From: Asterochloris sp. CNOR1 | Lineage: Eukaryota; Chlorophyta; Trebouxiophyceae; Trebouxiales; Trebouxiaceae | Length of the DNA stretch: 64,000 bases | Direction of reading: 5' to 3' | Assembly (NCBI GenBank): GCA_963969365.1 | Contig: OZ017754.1 | Span: forward strand, 1,798,001 to 1,862,000 | Shown: positions 1 through 12,300 of the stretch, in pieces | Layout of the letters: the number at the start of each line of letters is the position of its first letter | Position numbering within the stretch: the stretch's first letter is position 1 | Made by a program: the position numbers and the translations under genes | Notes under the pieces: generated by a model | What the model saw: only the letters and a program-made list of their open reading frames with translations | The model's database searches: none | Told to the model about the DNA's origin: nothing

Positions 1-280
1 TCCATTGGATACTCTGAAAGTTCTTAGAATGCTCAACACAGACTCTAAAAAGTGAATTTAGAGCAAGCAGGATTTTGACAAGGCAGACTGAGGATGTGAA
101 GGTTCTGTCTCCTCACAGGTTTCGGAGCAAAAACAGGCCAGGGAGGGACAGCGGGCGACGCTGAAATACGGTCATAGGCAAACACCCACTGAGTTCAGCG
201 TTGCATGGGAACAGACTGAGATTGGGTTCTCGAAAACAGAATGCTGAGGCTGACAAGTACATTCACTTACAAGGCACTTT

Positions 281-3200
281 TTAAAGGGGCGAAACAGCTG
301 AAGGATCCTGCCTCAACTTTGCAAAGCCCTCAGGACTCCTGCTGCGACCGAGGCTGCTGCTGTGCCCAAGGCTCCCGCTGCGACAATTCTCGAGGCTGCC
401 GCTACTGCCAAGACTGCCGCTGCGGCCGAGACTGCCGCTGCGACGCCCGTCCTTGGAGGGGCGGTCTTTGCGATAAAAGGCCAGCTCTGGCGCATGGGAG
501 TTCTTGAGGTGCACCTTAGAGGGATGGGAGGTCGCCCAGCGAGCTGCCTGCAGCAAACCAGACACGGCTGTCAGGAAGCTGCAGCTTGCCAGGGTAGGTG
601 CGTCAACACTGCGGGGCCCAGCATCAGCCCTGCAGACCTTCTAATGTTGTCCAGCAATCAGTTGGAGCAACAGCACTCAGCCGGTGCATCTCCCCAGCTC
701 CCGTACTCCCAAAGTCAAACAGCTGGCTCAGGGCAGAGGCGGCACAAGCCTCATCCTCAGATCGGATCATGTGTTACAAGCACCCTAAAGTCAGGTCGCA
801 CTGTTTCAAGATATACACCTGGCAGAGATCACAGGCAGTGCTAGGCCTCATCCTGGACACCACCCGTGCTCGAATCAACCCTGGGGGGGGACTCACCCTG
901 CGCATCTCCCCCAGCTCCATCCCCAGCTGCTCCTCAAAGAGCTGTCGCAGGGCAGGGCTCTCTTCAGCCATGCGGACGACCCCCTTCATGCCGCCCCGCA
1001 CCCGCTTGCAGCGAAACTGGTTCAGCACTATGGTCAGCAGGGACTGCCAGTACCTGCTCAGCAGGTGGTCCGACACGCTGTGACCTGCAGGGCCAGGAGG
1101 GGAACCAGCGCTTCAGCATCATAGGTTAAGTACTCTGACAACACCCTGCAAGCACTTGTGGTCCCCGCAGCCAGGTCTTGCCTGCAGTGCAGCATTTCGC
1201 TTTGCAGCCTGGAGCGCTGAGGCATGATTGTGAATACTTCAAAGATTTTGTTGGAGGAAGCTGCCGCATGGCACGGCTGCATACGCAATGGACTGTATGT
1301 ACGACAAGGGCCACTGCACAAGTTCCCAGACAAACGGCGGTCCAACTCAGCCCAAAGGCAGCCGTGTTGCTGTGCACAAGGCCGACGTCAACTACGTTTG
1401 CCCACCTGCCAGGGTGCGCTGCAGGTTGGCCTCTGCATACGAGGGGCGCACAATCAGGTCACCCTTCACATTGATCATGACCCGCTGGCCTGGTCTCTTG
1501 AACAGGAGGACAAACTTGGCCGTCCTCGCCACAGCGTCCTGCAGACAGTGCTCCACGTACAATCACTTTCTGAGGAACGCAGCCCCAGCCCTTGTACATC
1601 AAATTAGCCCAGACTGCTGGGGCCCACGCGAACGTCACCAGCATCACAAGTCGCAGCCAGGCGTGTACTAGAAGCTGCAGAGAGACCGCATCCAGCTTGC
1701 CTGATTGTTGATGAGGCCCCAGGTATCTGGGACCATACGGTTGTACTCCTGGGCAAATGCGTGGTTCCCTGCAGGGGCCATGCCAGCGCAGCCATGTGAG
1801 CAAGGCGCGGGGTGTTGCGGAGTATGGGTGTCTCCAGCCAGCAGCAAGAAGCGGCCCTTTGCAGTCGCACAGTCAAGTGTGTAGTGCTTACTGACGAGCG
1901 TGCACAACTGAATGGAGCTCAGGTCGGCAGAGGTGCAGATGGTCACCAGTCCTGGGAGCGCCGAATGTGTAGCAGTTGACCTCATGCTGGCTGGCTGAAT
2001 CAGCGGACTGCAGGGCCTTGGCAATGTCAACGGCTGCCAGGGTGGCCAGCGCCCCCCCCAGTGAGTGTCCTGCATGTGAGGGGCAGTGTGTCACAGCAGA
2101 GACTCCTCCGGCAGTCGCACGACATGGTTGTGGCGGTGAGGTCTCATGGCTGCAGGAGGACAGCAGCCAGCAAAGGCTGCTGCAGGAGGGCTGGTCCCCT
2201 GGAGGACCTCTGCCTGGTGCATGCCAGGGATTCTGAAGGGTGTTGAGCAATGCTGAGCCTGCTGAGCTGCCTGTTCCATCCAGCTGCAGCTGTGGCCACA
2301 CGGATACATGGTTGCCCACCAGTGCTGCATCTCAAGACAGCCCTGCACACACCTGCCACTTGTATCCTGAGGGTTGTTCCAGCAGCGTCGGCTGCCCTGT
2401 CAATTGCACGTATTGCACTCCCAATCCACCCAGATCACCAAGACGGCCGGCCCCAGTGACAATCTATCTGCTGACCCACATCAGGCAGCCCAGCACCCAC
2501 CTGTCACGTAGATTCTGAACTTCGTCCCAGCAGCGCTGGCTGCCCGGACCAGCTCGCTGACCCGCCCGACAACCCTCTGGTTCAGCCCACCAGCAACCCA
2601 ACTCTTGAGGAAGCCCACATGCACCAGCGGCTTGGTGCCCAGCCACAGGCTGCCTCGGGTGGGAGGGTGGGGCGCGCGCCAGGCCTGCAGCAACAGACAC
2701 ACTGACCACCACCAGACGTTGTCATTTGATGATAACAAGTAGCATGCATCCAAGCTACACAGAGCTGCAGCTGAATGCAGCAAAACTGCTCATGCTGACA
2801 CCCCTGGGGCCATTGTGCCCAGTGCCTCTCCCCATTGAGGAGCAAAGTCAAGCACCATGCAACAGCACCGGGCTGTCATCACAGCGCACCAGTTCCCAGG
2901 CACAATTCCCACTGAGAGGGGTTCAGTCAGCGGAATAGGGTGTGGTGCCAAAGCACCTGCAGGTCTGCGCGCGCATTGGCAAAGGACGCCGTCCCCCGGA
3001 AGGCCAGCACGATGGCGTCCTCGCCCCAGGCCATCAGGCACTTGGTGTCGTGACGACGCTCCCAGTACAGCTCGTGGGTGTGCATGTTGTACAGCTTGTT
3101 CCCTACCTCCAGAGTCAGTGTGGTGCGCTCAGCCTGCAGGCAGCACCTCAGGACTGCCAGGCAGAAAAGACCACTCAATTAAGGGCATGCACAGCTTCAC

Positions 3201-6200
3201 GGTCACACTGGTGTTCCTCGCGCGGAAACTTCACCTGCACAATTGTCTGGCAGGTCAAGGAAGGCCATGCAGTGGGCATTTGCAGCTCCACATCAGGGTG
3301 GTCACCCTGCCTGCAGGTGGCCGACAATTGTGTCCGAGGCTGTGAAGTGCCACAGTGCTGTGTGCCTTATGACTGCCATCGCTGCTGCTCGTCGTGCACA
3401 GCAGGCTCGGTGGGAGCCACTTCAAGCTTGTGCACATGCACTGGGCCCCCGGCACTTCACAAAATGGATAGCTGCACCATGCAGGACCCTCAAGCTTGGC
3501 CAGCATGTGAGGTGCTGTTTGGGGCAAGGGACTGCTAGCTGATGGCTTCTGCTAAGGGACCAGCAGGCAGCTGCAGGGGCACCCAGCCACTGCCCAGCAT
3601 GTTGCAAAGCAAGACTCACGCTATGCCCCGCCAGATCAGGCAGCTGCAAACGTTCCCCACCTCCTTATGATCGTACACCAGCGCCGACCAGTAGGCCATC
3701 TTGATTGCCGTCTCAAAGCAGAACATGGGTGCCTGGCGCAGCTCCTCATTGTCAGGCAGGGTTGCATTACGAGTGGCCAGCCTCTCAGGCTTCTCCTTCT
3801 CAGTCCAAGCCAGCTCCTGGAGCCAAGCCTACAGCACAAGAACAGACTTCAGGGCTCGACAGCAACAGGCCAAACAGAGATGGGCAGCCTGCAGCCCTCG
3901 CTGCAAGGCCAGCACACATTGCAAGGCCAGCACACACAGCAGCTGTGACTGCAAAGCTATACCCAGAGAGATGAGGGATGAGCCACCCCCCTGTGAGACT
4001 CCAGACAACAGGAGCTGGAACCCATGTGGAGTGCTCCAATATCCCAGGCCTGCAGAGCAGCACCCGCATGCCTCACCGACAGGATTGGCGCCTTGGCATC
4101 TGGGTCAATGGGCATCACGATGTAGCTGTAGATGAGGCAGGAGGCTGTCATGGTCACCTGCAGGGCTGCAGAGAACTCAACAGGAGGGCAGGCTGTGCCC
4201 AGCTTGTGTCAAGTGCTGGAAGACAGTGATGACCATCTACCTTCCAGCCAGGCAGCAGCCTTGCCAACTTTGAGCAGGCCAGGCAGCGCTGAGCTGAAGC
4301 CGAAGGCTTGCACAGCACCACATGTCAACTGATGCATGATTTGCAGAGAGTGCTGCAGCGTTCGGGTCCTGCACACGCTCTCTCGCTAGGGCAGCAGAGC
4401 AAAGCAGGTTTGTGCGCGATGACCTTCATGACCGCATGCACCAGAAGTCCAGGCAGATGGGCTCACCTGCCATGGGAGGAAGCCCAGCCAGGTCTGCATG
4501 TAACTCCAGCAGCTGCTGGGGAAGATCCACCACAGGAAGACCATGCACAGCACGCTGGCCAGCATGACCATCCCCCGAGTGCGCGTCTGTAATGCGGTGA
4601 CAGGACATGAAGGCAGCCAGCAGGAGAACATGAGGCATGTGCATTGCAAGTTGTTCAGGAGCAGGCAGGTGGGCACTGGAGCAAGCACAGTTTGCTGTGC
4701 AGCAGCAAACTTTCTGAAGAGCTTTACCTGTAGGCGCAGCACCTTGTGCGAGATTTTGTAATCTGCAGCACGAGGCAGGACTGTTTCAATTCAGGATGGC
4801 CAAGCGCCTGGCCAGCCACACCAACAGAATGCATGCGATGGCGTCAGGGTATGCCTCCTGGGCAGCGTGTGGCAGCTTGCCCTCACAGCCGAGAGCTTGC
4901 ATTGCCACTATACGCAAGCAGGTACAGCACACAAGACTAGCCACCTTGCCTGTGTAAGGCTTGTCCTTGAGAAGGTGTGAGACCCTGGTGACCAGTGCGA
5001 CAAAGAGGAGAGAGTACAACAATAGTATGCAGACAGCCTGCACACAGATGTTCAGCACTGCTCAAGCGCAGAGACATCAATCAGCTACAAGGCACGCTAC
5101 AACCATGCGTGTTGGATGTTCTCATAAAGTGTTAGATTTCTCTAGACATAGATTGCTGGCTCAGGGGCAGAGACTCTGGCAGTTTGCCAGTACAAGCAGA
5201 CACTCTGTTGTCATGACAGCTGTATTTAACTGGAGCAGTCGAGGCAGAAACTCACCACAATAATGAGTGCATACTGCACAGAGTTTTGAGTGCAGTTGTA
5301 GCTGGACAAATCGCAGGACTCAGGGACATGGCGCAACCTCTTTGCAAAGCCTGCAGCAAACCCAGGCCACTTGTGGGGTGCAATGCCTTTCTTGGGAAAT
5401 GTGTGCTTCAGAGGCCAGGAGCACTGCCACGCTTTTGGCAGCAGGCAATGCAGCCGCCTGTGCATGAGTCTTTGCTGCAGAGCCTGTGCAGCCCTGTTGT
5501 GCAACATGCAGGGAAAGAAGCTTGAAGCCTGCATCTGCCTGCAACCTTGCAGCTGAGCAGGTCAGAGTTGAGTGCATGGCTTCCACCGGCTGAGTACTGC
5601 TGTACAGCAGCCAGTATATTTGTGCTTTGGCGAGCACCTACCCCCACCTGCCCGTGAACATCATGGCCCAGCTAGAAGAGTATCCAAGCATTGAAGCCAG
5701 GACGCTGCTGCAACCCCGCCTTGATGACCTGCTCTACCGCCCTGCTTTGAAACCCATAGCAAGTGGCAACATGACCAGTTAGCTGCGGCCCCCTGAGCAA
5801 CATGTTACTGAAGCACCCACCTGCCACCTGGAATCTCAGGGCGATGACCAGCAGAAGGGCCTCCAGCGCCACCCACAGCGCATACTTGGGCCAGTGGAAC
5901 CTCAGCCACTGTGCCAAGGGAGCATCCATCACAATGGTGTCGTCAGCTGGGATGGGTGAAGACATTCTGCTGCGGTGGGACTGCAGCGGCTGCCAGGGGG
6001 GCTCCTGGCTGACGGCCCCACGCTGCTTGCTCAGCGGCATGGCGTTGTGCACATGCATCAAGAAGATTACGAAGATCTGCAGGCAGGCAGGCAGCTGGAT
6101 CAAGCTCTGCAGGGGGTTTTGACCGCTGGCTGCAGGGAGGCAGTATGCTCTCAGTGCAGACCAGGAGTGTGAGATGTTCAGTGCACATGACAACGTACCA

Positions 6201-7970
6201 CACCATTATGCAGGCGGGGTGGGCAGGCATGCAACCAGAGCCAGCAGCTGGAGAGATGTGTGCTCGAGCTTGGAGGAGGGCAAAATAATCACAGGGTCTT
6301 CAGGCGAACACTTAGTCAGGCTGGGGGTGTCAGGTGGATGACATGCTCAGATCGCTGCAGCACGCTGGATGGTGGCAGAATTCGGAGCCACCAGCAGCAG
6401 GGTGCTCCAAACAAATGGGGCAAGCTGCCAGCCCAGACCACATGCACAGTTCAGCAGGACAGACTGCAAGGCGGGTGTGCTCGCAGCACTTGGCACATGC
6501 TTTTAGGCCACATGGATGAGGCCAACATGGCCATGGCAGCACTAGACAGGCTCACTGTGTTCCAGCAGGACCATCTGATGAAGACTCCCCAAACAATTAT
6601 ATGCGAGAAGTAGGCGCAGCGGTTGCCAAGAACATAAGCGTTGGGGATCAGGAAGAAGGTGGCATCCACCTGTCAGGGCGAGCACAAATAGTAAGCATCA
6701 TGTGTGAGGAGCAGGTACACTGAGCAGATGAAGACGTCAACAGCATCTCTACCTTGGACAAACCGCACACCCCTCTGGCCCACGGGCCGCAGCAGCCTTT
6801 GTGCTGAGCCTCATGCAGCTGAGCTGATTGCCAACTCAGATGCAGGCCATGCAGGCGTGACCCACGCTAGAGGTCTGCAACAGACAGCAGCCACCCATCA
6901 AACAACATTCCCGCATGGCAGGGCTCAACAGCACCAAGCTCCGAGCTGATTCATTCATCACTGCACAATGAGCCCACCAACATTGCTAGACATTAACCAG
7001 AATTGTCAGAGCGACTGGTCTGACTCACCCACTGCACGAGGAGCTCCAAGATAGACAGGCTGCAGGTCACCAAGCGCCGCCGCTTCCAGACTTTATGCAA
7101 TTTATGGGCTCGCCAGACGCGGAAGAAGATCTGGCACAGATTGGCTGTCAGCAGCACCCAGCACATGGTGCCAAAGACCAGGTTGGCCACCGGCTGCTGC
7201 AGGTTGTTCAGAGCTGCGCCGCTGCCATCCTGCAGGGTGCACCGGAGGACTGCTGTGCACCAGCCATTTGATTGCTGAGAGGGTTTTGCGAGCCTGAAAC
7301 CCTCCATGCAGATGAAAGATGACACCAAGCAGCACACCAAGCACAAACACAGGTCGGGGGCTGCTGCAGGTCATGCAGAGCTCATCTCCATGCCATCCGC
7401 AGGATGCAAAGGAGGGCTGACAGCATTGCATGCAGTTGCAGGTCAAGCAGTACCCTGGGGACAGAAAGATGCACGCTGGCGGAGCACGTTTGCGCGCCAC
7501 CATACCTTGGTGACCTTCACGCTGAGCTCAGCCAGGACAGCGGCCAGGCCAATCAGCGATGCCACAAACAGCAGCCACAGCGTGTACTTCATTTCAGAAG
7601 GGCTCAGGTGCTCCAGGCGCAAAATGACATCCTGCTGGATCAGCTCCTTAGCCGCCTCCAGATCTTTAGAGCTAGACTGTGAAGGGGCGCCCGCAGAACT
7701 GCACAGCAAGCACCGTTTGTTGTCGTAGCTGTGTCTCTTTGCGTGGACAAGCCTTTGCTGTGCTGGGGCAAATATATTGGAGAGGAGGGCTTCTGTCAAC
7801 TGCACAGGCAACAATCGACAGCAGGTGGCATATCACTGGGATGGCGATCACTGAATCTGCAGCACAATGCTGTCAAATGCGGCGTGCATGCTGTTGCACA
7901 CTGAGCTTACCTCAGAGAGGTCTGCGACACCATCTGAGGTGAAACAGTTTGCAAATCCAGCAGCTTTGTG
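281..7970 (-). CDS. Multi-spanning membrane class 3 (alpha/beta-hydrolase) lipase
   Basis: Multi-exon gene. Exons at about 7680-4790 encode several hydrophobic spans (for example near 7590, 7170, 6560, 5860, 4560 and 5020). The lipase domain follows: the oxyanion-region motif VLAFRGTASFANARADLQ (about 3040-2970), the nucleophile elbow GHSLGGALATLAAVD (about 2060), then CYTFGAPRTGDH and GNHAFAQEYNRMVPDTWG, whose last residues INNQ splice onto DAVARTAKF; that Asp fits the acidic member of the Ser-Asp-His triad. A downstream exon (about 1083-893) holds the conserved helix-rich C-terminal extension, and the last exon (about 549-281) ends in a TAA stop. The architecture, N-terminal membrane spans followed by lipase_3, recalls diacylglycerol lipases, so a membrane glycerolipid or DAG substrate is inferred. 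The N-terminus is unresolved: the most upstream exon in frame with the span exons starts near 7970, and exons at 8.15-8.9 kb may belong to it. Confidence 0.85.
335..460 (-). repeat. SGSL/GRSGSL amino-acid repeat in the lipase C-terminal exon
   Basis: The last lipase exon encodes a short degenerate repeat of Ser-Gly-Ser-Leu units separated by Gly-Arg or Gly-Ser, including SGSLGRSGSLGSSGSLE. At DNA level it is a run of imperfect 12-18 bp units, which also gives an alanine-rich open frame on both strands. The minus frame is the coding one because it follows a clean CTGCAG acceptor and continues the gene. Such tails are usually disordered; an RxxS-type phosphorylation role is only an inference. 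Confidence 0.65.
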
Positions 7971-8149
7971 CTGCCAGCAGCAGGGCTAACCACAAACTCT
8001 GCTGGCGCTGGCTGTAGGGTGGCAGCTCCAGCCACTGCTGCTCCATGCGAATTGATGGCTGAGACATGGCCTGCGGGTGCCTGCAGGACAGTAGACACCC
8101 TCTGAAGCTCACCCACAGCTGCAGTGCACCAGTCGTATGCAAAGCTGCC

Positions 8150-8880
8150 CTATGAATCATGGTCTTCCACGATTTGTAGCACGCCGCTCTCTGAAATCAT
8201 CAGGACACCTTCCCTCCCCGGGACCCCACCGGCGCACAAGCTGGCAGCGCGGCAGATTCATGGGTGGCTGACAGATGTGGGCTGACATCACACTTGCCCA
8301 GCCACAGAGGCGGGCTTGGTGCTCAGGTTTTTGCATGGTTCAGCTGGACCAGGCTGGACCACAGCTACACACCTGCATCTCCAGCTGCTGTGCCTCCTCG
8401 GGGATGCCCACTTTGAAAGGACGGTGCCGCTCACTGCCAGGGTCAATGATGCTCGCCGCCTGCTGACTGTCCAGCCTACAGCGCTCGCCGCCTGCCTGAC
8501 CTGCTCTGCCAACATCGTTTCTGGCCTGAAGCTCTGCAGGGGCCAGCAACAGCCATGTCACTCAGCCCATACCCCTTGATGCAGAGGCCAAGGCCTGTTT
8601 CAGAGCCCTGGGTGGCAGGCGGTGCAAGCTAGTCTGCCTCAGACACCGTGTGCTGCTGCTTAGAAATCAGACCATCCAGGCATTGCCACTGGGACTGGCG
8701 TATGGCCTGCGACAGGGCCATGGCCTGCACACCTGTTTGCAGATGCTGCTGCTCTGCGACAGAGCTGTCCTGCGTCTGGCAGACAACGTCACCCTCCTGA
8801 GCCTCGCCCTGCAGCTGCTTAGTGCACTCCTGATCCCCCTGCCATCTGCATATGCAGCGCACTTGCTGCTGAGCAAGGGC
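8150..8880 (-). CDS. Unassigned small gene or 5' exons of the lipase
   Basis: Three stretches on the minus strand look coding. About 8850-8632 is glutamine-rich and coiled-coil-like (contains SSVAEQQHLQTGVQAMALSQ). About 8550-8370 contains LDSQQAASIIDPGSERHRPF and ends EEAQQLEMQ before a GT. About 8225-8150 contains LMISESGVLQIVEDHDS followed by a TAG stop. No known family is recognised. The stop at 8150 argues for a separate gene of perhaps 150-200 residues between separase and the lipase. Alternatively the last donor lies earlier and these exons are the missing lipase N-terminus. Start and splicing are not fixed. Confidence 0.33.
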
Positions 8881-9366
8881 AGGTGAGGCCGCCTTTCACA
8901 TCGTAGCAAGGCTCATGTCAGCACACGTCATCATGAACTATTGAGAAGTGTTGCTGAAAGCTCCAGGTTGCACTAATGTCACCAGCAGGGTGGGCATTAC
9001 ATGTTTAGGCAGAAGATATCTGCCAGAACTTAGTCACAGCCCCCACCTGAGTACTCTTCCCAGGAAGACCCTGAGTGAATCCTTGAAGGTGCTGCCCATC
9101 AGCAGATTCCGATGTTCTCAGTGGCCCCTTGAGATCTGCTTAGATGTTTGCAAGAGTTTCTCCTGGGCTGTCTGGGTCTCCCCTCATAAGCTGTCATTGC
9201 AGGGCCCTGCTCAAGAGGAGAGGTCCCTGGATAGTTTCTTTCTGGGGTTTACTACGCTTTGTCATCTCGAGAAGCTAATTCAAAGATTTGTTTGCAGTGA
9301 ACAACTGTTGCAGTGCATGACTAGAGTCAGAGCTGGTGAGGTCAACGGATCCAATGGAGGTTTAAT

Positions 9367-12300
9367 TCACGTACTGGAGGGTGTTTGCACAAATGTTGGG
9401 ATGCCGTAGCACACTGGAGCTGAACCTATGAGGTGCTGCAACCTGCACGCACGTCTGCTCTGGGCCACAGACTTGCTGATGCAAGTCCGGCCTGACGCTG
9501 CTGTGGGTGGGAGCCACTGCTCAAGCAGCACCGTGCTGAATCTATCTATGTCTCTGTCAGTCACATCCCAGAGGTTGGCCACGGCTGCAGGGCAGCCTGC
9601 AGCACACAAACGGCATGGGGCCAGCAGAAAGACTTGTTGCTGGCAACCATGCTGGCAAGGCAGCAGATACAAGCTGCTGAGTAGGCAATGTCACCCAGCT
9701 GTGGTGCCAGCAACAGCACCACAGCACATGACCAGCCGCAGGGAGTGATGCTGACCTGCTAACAGGTAAGCTAGAATGGCGCCTGTCGCCTCGAAGCTGC
9801 CCCTGCCCCTGATGCGCCCTGAGGAGCAGCCCATCAGCAGGCCGGCTGCGCAGCGCGGCAGCCGCCTCAGCTGTGAGACTGGCAGGTACTGGTCCGCGCT
9901 GCCATGCCCAAAGTACAGAAACATCTCCCGTGCCTGGAGGGCGTCTGCCATGGCTGCCGCAGGCACAGGCTTCCCTGCCACTCCCTGCACGACAGATGTG
10001 CGAGATATCAAAAGCATTTTGCCAAAGGCTGCTGCACTCGAGGCCTGGCTAGCCGCCCCACTTTCAGGCACAACTGCTTCTGTGAAGCTCCCAGGTCAGG
10101 TGGCAAACAGTGACATGCAAGATTCACTGCAACCAGTTGCAAGTGAAACCTTGTGGAGGCCGTGTTGCAATGTCCGCATGACCCTCACTCAAGTGCTAGG
10201 CAGGGCATGACATGACTCTGTAATCGTGCACGCAGCTTGCCTGCCAGCCAATCTGCTCCTGAAACCACCCTGCAAAGGCTTCTTCTGTCTCTGGCAGGTC
10301 TCCGGCAGGGTTGACCAGGTAATAAACAGAGTGCAGCTGCACACTTCTGAGGAGGACTGCTGGCTGCAACGCAGGTGCATGGGGTTCTGATGTTGAATCT
10401 GACTGTTGCTGCTGCCTGATGCCAGCTGCTGCAGCACAGGCCAAAGATGGATGCCTAAAAATCCTGCAGCAGCAAGCAGAGCCGCGTGTGAGGGCGCCAG
10501 GCTATGCTATGAGCCAGCACAACAGTCAACCATACAGCAATACCTCCTGAAGCCAGTACACATGTCAAAATTATGGCCGCTGCAGGCCTGTGGCTGAGCT
10601 GGCTCACCTAGCTTGGCGCAGCCCAGGTAAGTTCTCCCAAGGCAAAGCCTGCAGCCTGTCATCCAGGCAGAGCAGGGTGGCGTGGCGCCCCACAGGCCGC
10701 CTGGCAAGGCCCTCATCCCCTGGCCCATCCTTGCTGCTGGCAGCCAACTGCTCAGCAGGCTCCCCCCCAGCATCTGTGCCTACTGCCAGGGCGTCAAATT
10801 TGGCCTGCAGCGAGGCCACAGCTGCATCGCCCCTGTGAGGGCTGCAGGCCGCAGCCCCTGCCACTGGCCTGGCTGCTGCCTGTGTCATGGGCGCTGCCAA
10901 TGCGTATTTGCTGAGCTGCTTGGCAGTAGGCCCTCCAGTTTGCATGGCTGCAAACCTGCAGGAAAGGTGTTCATTGGACATCGATCGCGGAGTGCAACGG
11001 CTCCTGTAAGAAAGAATGCAGTGGCTCCTGCTGTGAGGCTGTGCATGACTTGGGTCTGGTTCTAAAGGTGCCTGAGCACCCTTATGATGGATGAGCGAGC
11101 ACTCACCTCGACATGCGTGTCCGTGGCTGCGTCTGAGTCACTGGGGACACTGCTGCAGGCAGGCAGGCTCGCTCACATCCTTGTTTGCTGGTGGCAGGCA
11201 AGATTGAGTTGCTGCTTACAGCAGCTTTGCTGGCAGCAGCCTGCTGACAGGCTGGCCGCTGCTCCTGGGTTACTCCTTTCACAGCTTGCCGGCTCGTGCC
11301 CGCTGCTGCCTTGGAGGAGGCAGTCCTGCCGGTCTGCCTGGCAGCTGGCCTCCTTGGCTTGCCCACTGTGAGCTGCTCAGGTGGCTGCTCGTAGTCACTG
11401 GCTGGGGCACCAGAGTCTTTGTCTATAGGGTCAGCAAAAGCAGCAACATCGCATGAGGTCAGGGTGCTGCTGCTGCTTGTGGAGCTAGAATGCTGCTGCT
11501 TGGCTACCATTACGTTGCATGCTGCTGCCCCCTTGGGCCTGCTTTCCTTGGCAGGGGCACCTGTGCTGCCCAAGTCTTTTCTGCTGTGCTGCGCGCAGTC
11601 AGTGGCACCTGCACCAGCAGCAGCACTGCCAGAGGCCGGGATGCTGCTGCTGATGCTCGTGGCGCCGCTTGACTGTTGCCTGGTCATTTTTGTGCTACCA
11701 GCTGCTTGCCGCCTGGGCCTACTTGGCTTGGCTGCGGCAACTTGGCCTTCATCGGCAATCTGCGCACCTCTCCTTTGGCGAGCAGTCCTGCTCCTGCCCT
11801 TGCAGGTGGCTCCCTGATCGGTAGCGTCAGCTGCCAAGAGCTTGCTAGAAGCCTCAGCAATGGCCTCCTGCTGCAGCTGCGCCTTGCTCAGCGCTGCAGC
11901 ATGAGACATGCTACCTGCAGAGGTCTGATGCAACTGCTGCCTTGGAGCTGACTCCCTTGACACTGCTGGCTGGGCCATCTGCCAGCAGGTCCTGCGTAGT
12001 GAGCAGAGAAAGTAACAAATCGCCGGCCAGCACGTGTGGCACCACTCATCATGCCGAGGCTGAGCATCATGCTGCCTCATGTGCCAGCAAGAACATCGTC
12101 GTCAGCACAGGACAAGCATGTCATCACTTGCCAGAGTTTATTTGCAGGTCCAGTGCAGTCCTGGATGCTGGCCCAAGTACACTTGACGTATCCCAGAGCG
12201 GAAGGCTCTTGTGCAGTGCTGTGTTGCTTGGCCAAGTTTATCAAGACACAGAGTCTGAGAGACTACACTGGCTGCACTGTGCACCTGTTCAGTGCTGAGA

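Noticed and set aside
362-520. Alanine-rich open frame on the plus strand (AAATAKTAAAAETAAA-like)
   Set aside because: It is the antisense of the SGSL-repeat exon of the lipase, which has a proper acceptor and stop on the minus strand.
9367-10071. CHAT-like caspase-fold domain that might suggest a bacterial-type defence protease
   Set aside because: The motif order, the NLWDVTDRDIDRF block and the APVCYGIPT end are specific to eukaryotic separase.
11419-11817. Leu/Ala-rich plus-strand open frame that looks membrane-spanning
   Set aside because: It is antisense to the low-complexity separase linker exon; the repetitive composition creates the hydrophobic shadow.
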